A stretch of 13,804 bases of DNA from NCBI GenBank assembly GCA_910587945.1, contig CAJUNI010000011.1:26487-40290 (forward strand), read 5' to 3'. This stretch comes from an uncultured Parvibacter sp. (GTDB lineage Bacteria; Actinomycetota; Coriobacteriia; Coriobacteriales; Eggerthellaceae). The notes below the pieces were generated by a model. The model did no database searches, was not told where the DNA came from, and worked only from the letters and a program-made list of their open reading frames with translations. Every line of letters begins with the position of its first letter. The first letter of the stretch is position 1. A program made the position numbers and the translations under genes. Shown here in pieces: positions 1 through 7,675 of the stretch.

Positions 1-3000
1 CAATGGACGTACCGGCCTTAGCAGCCGTAGTTGTAATAGCCAGAGCTGCGAAGGGAGCGCTCGGCTCAACGATGTCGCTGGGCTTGTCGCCATCACCGTC
101 ACCGTCGCCGTTGCCGTCACCATCGCCGGAGCCATCGCCCGAGCCGTCACCATCGCCGGTGCCGTCGCCCGTGCCGTCTCCGGTGCTGTCACCGGTGCCA
201 TCGCCCGCAGCTTCACCGTCACCTTCGGCCACGGTCATGATTTCGTCGGGATGGGCCTCGTAGTAGGCCTCGTTACCCCGAGCGCGAGCAATAACGGTGT
301 ATTCCGTGCGATCGGCAAGAGCGGTGAATACCACCTCAGAGCCCGACAGCCACGTAGCGCCACCATCGATAGAGTACTCCACACCATAGGGTGCCTCTAC
401 CGTGTCAGTGCTCGGCACACCAGCCACCTGGACCGTGCTGGAAGTTGCCCGCAGCTTGAAGCCGGTCTTCACCAGCGTCGTCTCCGGCTCCTCCACCAGG
501 CGCACGCCCGTGGTGCTGACATACATCGGCACGCCTTCAACACCATTCTCGATGAGGCGACAACGCACCTTATATTCACTCATGGGTTCAAGACCGGTGA
601 AGACACCCTTCGCACCCGGCCACGGCGTAGCGCCGCCAACCCACTCTTCGTTCTCAATACCCGGGCCTTCGATGCAATACTCCAGGCTCTCGGAGGGATA
701 GCGCACCGAAACCGTGGTCTCGGTAGCCCGCAGGTCGCCCGTCACCACCGAGTCTGCGATGGAACCAAAGAGGTTGTTGCGTACCCACTTCGTACCATCG
801 AAGTACTCTTGGATCAGATAGACCGGCTGGTTAACCAAAGCCGGCTCAATCTGCTGGCTTACAAGCGAGGTCGGGTCATCGAGGCTCACAACCTCTGCCA
901 GGTTGCGGATACCGTCGTAGTTAGCATCAATCCAGGCAACGCCGGAGATGGTCTCACCCAGCGGCACAAAGCCACCGTTCATCCGCTCTTCGTCATAGCC
1001 CTTAGAGATGTCGAAGGAAGCACTGCCACCCTCGACCGGCACATCACGACGATACTCTTCGGTCATGCCTTCGGTGGCCGGAGCTGCCAGAACGATGCGG
1101 CCATCCACCACTGAGGCAGACTCGGTTTCGGGATCGTGGATAATATCCAGCTTCTCCCAAGCCAGCGGATAGTCATCGCCGTAGTTGACATCGCGCGCTA
1201 AGCCGTCATGGGCAAAGTCTCCCGCGCCGTGCGGACGATAGGCCTTCGAGGACAGAGCTTCATCCTCTTCCACCAACTGGCGGGTGACCGGCAAGCCAGC
1301 CACCGAAACGGCCACAGCTTGATCGTCGCCCTCAACACTTACGGTGTAGCCCAGCAGGTCTTGGGTAGCCGGATCCGGCTCCTCCTGACCTTCGGGGATA
1401 GAGATGGGCGTGCAGATAGGCTGGTTCACAAAGGCGAAGCTACCATCAGCCCGGGTAAGCTGGGTCTCCCCTGCTTGGGTGCCGTTATCCATCTCGGGCT
1501 CCCAGGCCTGGGTGTCATCGTTCCACACCCACACCTTGAGCGTAACCCGCTTGCCCGCGAGCACTTCTTCGCCCTCATCTAACAAACCGTTGTAGTTTTC
1601 GTCATACCAGAGCGTACCGGCGATGGACTTCATCTGACGTACGCGAACGCCGCCGTCGTTGAACGCACCATCGGACGCCATACCCGCATCATAGGTAATG
1701 ATGGGATCGGTGGGCATTTCCATAGTAGCCGCCCGGCTCACACCTTCAGCAGCGCGAGAAATACCCTGGCTGTAGCGCAGCACCTGGTTCGGGTTATGGG
1801 AATTAGCGGCATCCACATCATTCAAGGTCGTGGTCGCAGTCGGATCCGCCATATCCAACAAGACGGTGTATTCCTGGTTTGCCCGGCTCATGAGGTAGGC
1901 ATCCTTATAGACCAAGTCAGAGTCCAGGGTGCGGTCTTCGCCCCGCTGGTAACGAGCCGTGAGGTAGGCGCGCTGCTTGTACTCCGGGTCGGTCAGACGG
2001 ACACGATAGGCCAACACACGAATGGTGCCGTCCTCGTCGCGCGCCTGAGTGGGCAAGTTATCGAAGCGATAGATGCCGTGACGCTTGGCCCCTTCGATAT
2101 TGATGTCTTCCTGGGTCACCGTGGAGTGGTTCAGCACCATGGCGTTGTCTTGGCTTGCATACTTATTGGCATAGTCATCCCAAGCTGCTTGATCAGCCCA
2201 GTTGAGGTCCTGATCCCAACCGCCCTCATCATTGGAGATGTAGCGCTCCAGAGTCACTTGGATGCCATCCACACCCAGCTCATCAGGAACCGGATTACCA
2301 TACTCATCCTTATCCTGAATGCCGTTGTTGTCTTCGTCGTTCCAGATCACACCCACGATAGAGCGTACCGGTGCCGCTAACTCACCGGCATCGCCGCCGG
2401 CCACAGACACGCGACCCGCTGCATTAGCCGGGTAGTCGTTGCGCACCAACAGCCAGTCGTAGACCGTCTCCACACCCAACGTCGCATCGGCTGCTTCCAC
2501 CGTCACATGGGAGTCGTGAGAATCCGTTGCCTCGTCAATAACGCGCGCCAATACCACCTGGCCATCATGGTTGCGCTCTACCACGCGACCATCGGCCGTA
2601 AGCTCCATATCCACCAACTTGAGCTCGAAAGCATCGGTGATGTCGGAGTCGTGGGTGATGCACTGGTCATGGCCTTCCTCCACGCTATGATCGCGGGTCG
2701 GCAGCCAGTAGTTGTCATCGGTCGGATCATCGGGTGTGCCATTGTCGTCCACCACAAGCGCTACCAGACGCACGCGGTAGGCTGCCAAGTAGTGGCTTCC
2801 GTCAGCTGCGGTGTAGGCCGTCGGCAGGTTATCGAAGCGATAATCGCCCTGCTCGTCGGTTTCCACCATGATCTCGCCCTGAGCCGGGTCGGTCTTTGCC
2901 GGCGCCACCGGATCCCCGTTGGCATCCACCGAGGCACCTGCATAGGCGCGACCACCGGTCACGATATTGGCGGTCCAGCGATCGAGGCCAAACTGCTCGT

Positions 3001-6000
3001 TCTGGAACCAGTGGCTGTTGCCATCGGCCGGGTTTGTGGCCGAAGGATCGTAGTACCACTGGGTCAACGCCACGGTCTGACCGGCAATGCCCGGCTCCAC
3101 CAAATCGCCCGGCACCAGTTCTGGGGTGCTCGGCGTGGTGGGAACCTCCTCGCCCTCATCAGGCTCAGGGGTCGGCGCCGGCACCATTTCCCGCTCTTGG
3201 GACTGGATACCGTCGTAATCCTTATCTTCCCAAACGCGACCAGTAACGTCCGCCACCGGCACGGCCTTCAAGCCCGCATCCCAATCTTCATAACGCTGGG
3301 CATTAGCCAGGTCATAGCGCAGGGGCACGGTAAAGCCATTGAGGGTGGTCTCAATTACCCGCTCAAAGTCATCATCGGTCTCACCCGGTACTGACGGGCC
3401 TGCCAGCACAATCATGGAGTCGGTGGAAATACCCGTATCCCCATTAATGGTGAGGTTGTCCGTGGCCGGGTTGAGGTAGTAGGCCGGCACCCAGAGCTCG
3501 GGGTTACTTTGAGCAGTTGTGCCAAAGGCCGCACCTGAGGCCGGCGCCATGGTGATAAGCGACAACGGATCGGAGTCGTTGCGCTCATCGTTAGACACCA
3601 GGCCGTTCTCGCCGGTTTGCAAGGCATGGTCACGATAGGTGAAGCCCCAGTTAGTGCTCAATCCAGCCAAGTCACTGCGGTCAATACGTACCCGGTAGCC
3701 CGCAATGTACATTTCCTTTTCGTCGTCCATCTTGTCGATGTCGTCATCTAAGGGGTCGGGCACATAGGTGGGCAGATTGTTGAAGACGTAACGACCCGCG
3801 TCATTGGTGGTACGGGTCAGATTCTTCTTCGGAATCCACTCCCACTTCTGGGTATCCTCATTGAAGGAACGCTCCCGGTGTACCAACTGCCAAGCGCCCT
3901 TGCCGCCATTGGCCTTCGGGTTGTACCAGTACTGCTCCAAGGTAACCGTGACACCCTCCACGGCCGGCTCCAACAGATCCTGGAAGCCGTCGTAGTCAAG
4001 GTCGTGCCAGACGTAATTACCAATGATGCCCTTCGTGCCATCAATGTAGCCTAAGCCAAACTTGCGATAGACCTTATAGCCACGCCACTTGTCGCCCTGC
4101 TCATAGACAGCTCGTCCTTGCTTATCGGTGGGAATCGCTGCCAAGAAGGCGCTGGTTTGGCCATGGGTGGTGCTCGTGCCATCGGGCTGATCCACTACCA
4201 CAAGCTCCAGGTCGTTATCCCAGATCGAATCTGGATCATCAGTGGGATACTCCAGCGGATCTTTGGTATAGAGCATCGGCGTCGGCTTCAAGATACGGCT
4301 GGGTACCTCATCCTCGCAGCGCACCACATAGTAGCGGTTCGGCTTCATGGTGAAGCTGAAGCGGCCATCCCAGGCCGGGTCACCCTCATTGTCGGTGGCC
4401 AAGGTGGTCACCATGGTAGCCGGGTTGCCCTCAGCGTCTAAGGCCACTTCCGTATCGATGGTCTGGCTTTCCGGATCGTACTCGAACAGCGACACCCGCA
4501 TCTTGCCAATGCGCTGCTCACGACGATAGGTCACCTCGCCGCCCACCGTGGCTTGATCCTGCTGACGGTCCATCCAGCCATCGATGAGGTCCACATCGGG
4601 ATTGTCCTCATCAGCCATGGGAATGCCACCCTCATACATGTCGTCGCGGAATACTTCGCCCTCCACCGTCACCGGTGCGCTAATACCCAGCACGTAGCTC
4701 GTGGCGTTAGCGTCATAGACGCTGTGAGCCGGATCGGGGTTGCTAAAGGCATCAGCGTTCTGCTTGAAGTAGTCCTTGTCGAAGACCACCGGCTCCACCG
4801 TAATGGGGTTGGTGGTTTCGCAGACCAGCGCCGTCTCATCCACATCAGGGGTGGACGGATCGTCCTGGCGATGGGTAATGATCATCGGGTTGTCCGGCAC
4901 ACCGTCGTGGTCGAAGTCAGGACCGGTCGAAAGTGTCGTCAGGGTATAGCCCGCGTATTCCTTCGGGAAGGTGTAGCGCAGCTTATACTTGCCCGGCTTC
5001 AGGTTGGACATAATCCAGTAGCCAGCATTTTCGTTGTAGTCGTTTTCCGTGGTGTAGGTGTAGGGGCCACCCGCGTCAGCGTTGATGTAGCCACCGCCCA
5101 GGTTGAGCTCCGGCTCGCCGGTTTGCGAGTTGCAGACCACCCAACGATGGTTGCCCTTGCCTGCGGCGTTCTCCACAAAGCGCACCACTTGGCCGTCGCG
5201 GTTAACGGGCAGACCATACTCGTTGAGCAGCTCTACCACCACGCCGTTCACACCGGGGTCTTCCGCTTCGCCGTCTAAGTCCACATCCTGGTAGAGCTCA
5301 GAGACCGGTCGGGTTTCGCCCTCTTCGTTCACGTAGGTGCCGTAACGCTCACCCGTGATGGGGTCATAGGCAGAACCCGTAGCAATCATGTAGCGGCCGT
5401 TAGAGCCCTTGCGCTGGGTGGTTGCCCGACCCTGATTGTCCACATCGTCAGCGCCATCGGTTTCGTTGCGCAGCGTATCCCAGTTGGTGTCAATCCAGAC
5501 GTAGTCGCCCAAGTAGCCCCGCTCATCCGGTGCATCAATGAAGGCACCAGCCTGACGGTTTTCTACCACACGAGCAGCATTGTCGGTACCCACGCCGCCG
5601 GTATTAACGCGCTGGACGAAGGTATTCCACTGCAACACGGAACGCAGCCGTGCCGCCAAGTCCGGATTCAGGTTGGGATCGAACTGGTCCTGATTGAGGT
5701 CAAAGACGTAGTCACCCGTAGTCGAACCCAGATACTTGGGCAGGTTCAACGGCGCATGCATGTCATAGGTCAAGCGAATGTAGCCCATGGGCGGCAAGAT
5801 AACGTTCTCGGCCACCTGGACCCACATACCCCGCAGCGCCCGCTTCAAGGTCTGCGCCTCGGCCGGATGGCTGGCCACATAGGCCTTGAATTCCGGCAGC
5901 GGCACAAAGCCATCCTGGCGAAGCAGGTCGGTATTGTCGCGGTGCGCATTGAGCCAGAGCGTCTGGTCGTTCATGGTGCCCAAGGTCCAGAGCTTCGGCA

Positions 6001-7675
6001 GCGAAGACTCCGGCAGCGCCTTAATCCACGGCGTGCCATCTTCGTGGGTTGTGGTCTCGAAGGGACCAACCCACACCGAGGCCTTGGCCGGAATCGTCAC
6101 GCCCGTATCCGGATTCGTTACGTTCTCATAGGGCAGCTCGTAGGGATTCGGGTTTTGGGTGTTCAGCGGCTCCATGACCGTAACGCGGATGGAGTCCAGA
6201 TCCTCAACCCAACCATGCCAGGTAGACTCACGGGCCTCGCCTACCACGTTGCCGTCGTCATCCAAGGAGCTGGCCAACGACTTCGTGTCGTTTTCATAGG
6301 GCAGGATGTCGAAGAGCACACCGTGGATGTAGTTCTTGGCGATGTTCTCGCTGGCGCCCAAGTTCTCCGCCTGGCTCATATAGGTGTAGTTCGAACCCTC
6401 ACTTACGCCAACCGGACCATTGACGGAGCGGGTGTAGAGCGTGCCCAAGTCAGAGGACGAGTACTTCGCCTGGCCCTGAGCGGTGTTCGAAGCAATACCC
6501 GCTGCTTCCATCTGCATGGACAGCAACATCTCGTTGGTGTTGTTATCCAAGTTGTAGTCACGGGTGTCCAAAATGAAGCCCGTCTTGTTGGTGCCCTGCT
6601 GGGCTGGGATGTAGGGGTCGTAGTTACCCGACTTGTAGGCATAGCCGGTAGCGCTCATCAAGTCAGAGCTAATAGCGGCCGAGGTATCCTCACGAATGGG
6701 CATCATGAGCTCAATCACAATGGAGTGACCCATGCTCAAGGTGCCGCGGGTACCGTCATCGTTGGGCGAGGTGTAACGCCAGTTGATGAACTTGCGGTTG
6801 TAGCCAGACTCAACGGAGCCCAACTTATCATCGGCTGTGACACTCTTGCCCATAGAGGTATTGGTGAGAGTCAGGTCAGGATTGGTCACCAGGCCCTTGT
6901 ACTGCAGATTGTCGTCAAGTTCCTCGATGTGATAGGTCCACATGGGTACCGTCTTATCCAGGTTCTCGGCGGCCCGATCCACAATGGTTTCGGTGACATA
7001 GATGTCGTTGCCGTTTTCGTCCTTTTCGCCCGTGGGAATCGGCTCACCATTGATGTAGATGATTTCCTCATGGGTCTCAGCCACCGAACTGTAGTTCAAG
7101 TTCAGCGGGTTGGTGGTCTTTGAAGCCTCGCTATAGGGGATGTACTTGAAGTTGTGATCCCCCATCATGCCGGCCGCACCGAAGCCTTCAATGAAGGGCA
7201 GCATGATGGACAGGTCAGGATTCGAGCAGAAGTCCGCATTGCCACCCACAATACCCAAGTACTCCAGCTGGTCAGCCGAGAGGTTGGTCAGGTGAATGGT
7301 GTAGCGCATCATGCGCGAAGTTTCCGGATCGATGGACGGACGACCGGATACCCAGGAGAAGCGCTCGATAGCACTGCCTGTGAAGTAGGCCTGTTCCATG
7401 TCGATCTTGATGGTGGGATATTCCGCCGCACGATAGAAGCCAGCCCGTGCCCGCTCGGGGTGCGCAAACTTCGTATCGTCATAGCGAAGCACCGTGGACA
7501 CAAAGTGGTTCAGGTGCGCCTCGGCAGAATAGGGCGTGCCGTCATCGCCTTCGGCGCCCTCAACGGCACTACCGTCCATCTTGAAGTAGTCCTTGATGAG
7601 GGTATGGCACATGACGCCTGCCGCATTACGCGAAAGCGAGGGGCCATCTGGGCCTTCGGCTGCAAAGTCTTGTTG
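1..7675 (-). CDS. Giant modular surface protein, C-terminal part (partial; continues the same gene after the frame break)
   Basis: Translating the minus strand from 7675 (QQDFAAEGPDGPSLSRN) to position 2 gives 2,558 codons with no stop, so the real stop is beyond the left edge. The segment has two unassigned beta-type modules, seven SdrD_B-like domains with loops such as DLDYDGFQD and DEDNNGIQD, two Fn3-like domains (one with YSIDGGATW), a Gly-Asp linker, and the start of a C-terminal tail. The first in-frame ATG is at 7610-7612 (in AGVMCH). It has no convincing Shine-Dalgarno before it, and sensible protein begins upstream of it. That argues against an independent gene and for continuation of the upstream frame. 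SdrD_B domains in characterised proteins form rigid, often calcium-bound stalks outside the cell wall; a stalk role here is inferred. It could instead be a separate open reading frame if the break is real and fixed. Confidence 0.93.
2..85 (-). other. Start of C-terminal tail (cut by window edge)
   Basis: Twenty-eight residues after the linker: KPSDIVEPSAPFAALAITTT then AAKAGTSI. It is mildly hydrophobic and Ala/Thr-rich. No LPxTG-like motif, membrane helix or basic tail is seen before the edge. If the protein is sorted by sortase, the signal should lie within the next few tens of codons outside the window. The anchor type cannot be decided here. Confidence 0.5.
86..226 (-). repeat. Gly-Asp/Ser/Thr dipeptide linker coded by a hexanucleotide-like repeat
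   Basis: Forty-seven residues, mostly alternating Gly with Asp, Thr, Ser or Asn (GDGTGDGTGDGDGSGDGSGD type). The coding DNA is a degenerate six-base GGY-GAY repeat. Such dipeptide linkers near the C-terminus of Gram-positive adhesins are comparable in place to the Ser-Asp region of Sdr proteins. They are thought to span the cell wall so that the stalk reaches the surface. Degenerate third bases reduce slippage but the copy number may still vary between strains. Confidence 0.85.
227..484 (-). other. Fn3-like domain 2
   Basis: About 86 residues: TTLVKTGFKLRATSSTVQVA, then APYGVEYSIDGGATWLSGSE, VVFTALADRTEYTVIARARG and HPDEIMTVA. YSIDGGATW with FTAL ... EYTV-x-AR is the well-known Fn3-like surface repeat pattern. 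It parallels Fn3-like domain 1 but lacks its cysteines. It is the last folded domain before the low-complexity linker. Confidence 0.68.
497..721 (-). other. Fn3-like domain 1
   Basis: About 75 residues: TTVSVRYPSESLEYCIEGPG, then KGVFTGLEPMSEYKVRCRLI and YVSTTGVRL. The 'FTGL-x-P-x-x-EY-x-V-x-x-R' closing pattern is typical of Fn3/Ig-like repeats in Gram-positive surface proteins. Two cysteines (codons 674-676 and 560-562) are 38 residues apart in opposite strands and could form a disulfide. That is uncommon in this protein. Confidence 0.6.
725..955 (-). other. SdrD_B-like domain 7 (short)
   Basis: Opens ETISGVAWIDANYDGIRNLA and has the strand NQPVYLIQEYFDGTKWVRNN, but I do not find the closing 'Y-x-F-x-N-L-P' motif. 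At about 77 residues it is shorter than the others and looks like a worn-down last copy, or one that merges with the Fn3-like domain after it. Confidence 0.65.
957..1630 (-). other. SdrD_B-like domain 6
   Basis: Opens KSIAGTLWYDENYNGLLDEG (1571-1630), then EEVLAGKRVTLKVWVWNDD and TRADGSFAFVNQPICTPISI, with DLLGYTVSVEGDDQAVAV after it. The pattern 'G-x-x-W-x-D-x-N-x-x-G-x-x-D-x-G-E' is complete. FAFVNQP replaces the usual YRFDNLP, and a cysteine follows it. The trailing part ends with GSASFDISKGYDEERMNGGF before domain 7. Confidence 0.82.
1632..2368 (-). other. SdrD_B-like domain 5
   Basis: Opens VRSIVGVIWNDEDNNGIQDK (2309-2368), followed by VDGIQVTLERYI, then a Trp/Asp/Asn-rich insertion (WDQDLNWADQAAWDDYANKY). 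The closing half is HGIYRFDNLPTQARDEDG with LAYRVRLTDPEYKQ. The D-E-D-N-N-G-I-Q-D loop fits the SdrD calcium-loop pattern. A hydrophilic tail (MASDGAFNDGGVRVRQMK) leads into domain 6. Strong match to the family. Confidence 0.85.
2370..3247 (-). other. SdrD_B-like domain 4 (with Pro-rich insertion)
   Basis: Opens VTGRVWEDKDYDGIQSQERE (3188-3247). Next comes a proline/glutamate/threonine-rich insertion (about 3110-3190, with PAPTPEPDEGEEVPTTPSTP) before the strand GQTVALTQWYYD. The second half has VETDEQGDYRFDNLPTAY and LAAYRVRLVALVVDDNG. The YRFDNLP coding stretch shares a 15-base identity with domain 5 (2828-2842 against 2057-2071), showing common origin. The domain spans about 290 residues, more than double the usual length. 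Confidence 0.83.
3420..4021 (-). other. SdrD_B-like domain 3
   Basis: Opens GNYVWHDLDYDGFQDLLEPA (3962-4021), followed directly by VEGVTVTLEQYWYN, an almost textbook SdrD_B start. It then has TRTTNDAGRYVFNNLPTYV (from about 3812), an acidic insertion (DPLDDDIDKMDDEKEM), and the strand YIAGYRVRIDRSDLAG. D-x-D-Y-D-G-x-x-D gives the calcium-type loop. This is one of the clearest copies and a good anchor for aligning the others. Confidence 0.85.
4240..4681 (-). other. SdrD_B-like domain 2 (divergent)
   Basis: Opens VTVEGEVFRDDMYEGGIP, with VEGEVF in place of the usual V-W. The acidic stretch DEDNPDVDLIDGWMD stands where the calcium-type loop is expected. A strand MRVSLFEYDPESQ follows, and it closes with GRFSFTMKPNRYYVVRCE, which corresponds to 'G-x-Y-x-F-x-x-L-x-P-G-x-Y-x-V'. 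One cysteine is in the closing strand. Alternative: a general Cna-B domain rather than SdrD_B proper. Confidence is lower than for its neighbours. Confidence 0.5.
4685..5509 (-). other. SdrD_B-like domain 1 (with long insertion)
   Basis: Opens GDYVWIDTNWDTLRNE (5462-5509), the SdrD_B start signature 'G-x-x-V-W-x-D-x-N'. About 60 residues later comes a second loop and strand, DVDLDGEAEDPGVNGVVVEL (about 5222-5287), which matches the part that normally follows directly. It closes with the strong SdrD_B motif GYWIMSNLKPGKYKLRYTFP (about 4955-5023). A thrombospondin-3-like loop, FDHDGVPDNP, lies at about 4886-4915. The length is about 275 residues against about 110 for a usual SdrD_B domain, so an insertion splits the first calcium-type loop from the rest. 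Confidence 0.7.
5520..7675 (-). other. Unassigned beta-type modules between the frame break and the SdrD_B array
   Basis: About 718 residues, from QQDFAAEGPDG to about NRQAGAFIDAPDERGYL. Landmarks are RMMRYTIHLTNLSADQLEY, WTYHIEELDDNLQYKGLV, MGHSIVIELMMPIRED, GFILDTRDYNLDNNTNEML, ASVWVGPFETTTHEDG, ALPESSLPKLWTLG and VAENVILPPMGYIRLTYDMH. Two stretches end in a 'Gly, hydrophobic strand, polar' pattern (MGHSIVIELMMP, PMGYIRLTYDMH) seen at the close of many Ig-fold stalk modules. I see two to three such modules. The asparagine-rich YNLDNNTNEM stretch may be a surface loop. Function unknown. Confidence 0.5.

Noticed and set aside
2..85. An LPxTG-type sorting signal at the left end
   Set aside because: No such motif is present in the visible tail; the region that should hold it is outside the window.
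86..226. Short repeats considered as a CRISPR or regulatory repeat array
   Set aside because: The period is six bases, there are no spacers, and the repeat keeps the coding frame of a Gly-Asp linker.
3..263. A plus-strand frame with a Ser-Pro dipeptide repeat (PSPSPSP)
   Set aside because: It is an out-of-frame antisense reading of the Gly-Asp linker repeat. The minus-strand reading joins smoothly to folded domains on one side.
251..1114. A 287-codon plus-strand frame, and similar ones at 2507-3394, 4553-5278 and 8266-9162
   Set aside because: Same explanation. For example, the first ends exactly at a TCA serine codon of the real gene (1112-1114).
5756..7123. A 455-codon plus-strand open reading frame, the longest on that strand
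   Set aside because: It is the codon-aligned reverse complement of the real minus-strand gene, where stop-complement codons are rare. Its translation is rich in His, Val, Arg and Gly without recognisable domains, while the minus strand has clear modules.
7610..7612. ATG as the start of a second, separate gene
   Set aside because: No convincing Shine-Dalgarno in front, no signal peptide after it, and coherent protein sequence begins upstream and joins the previous frame.
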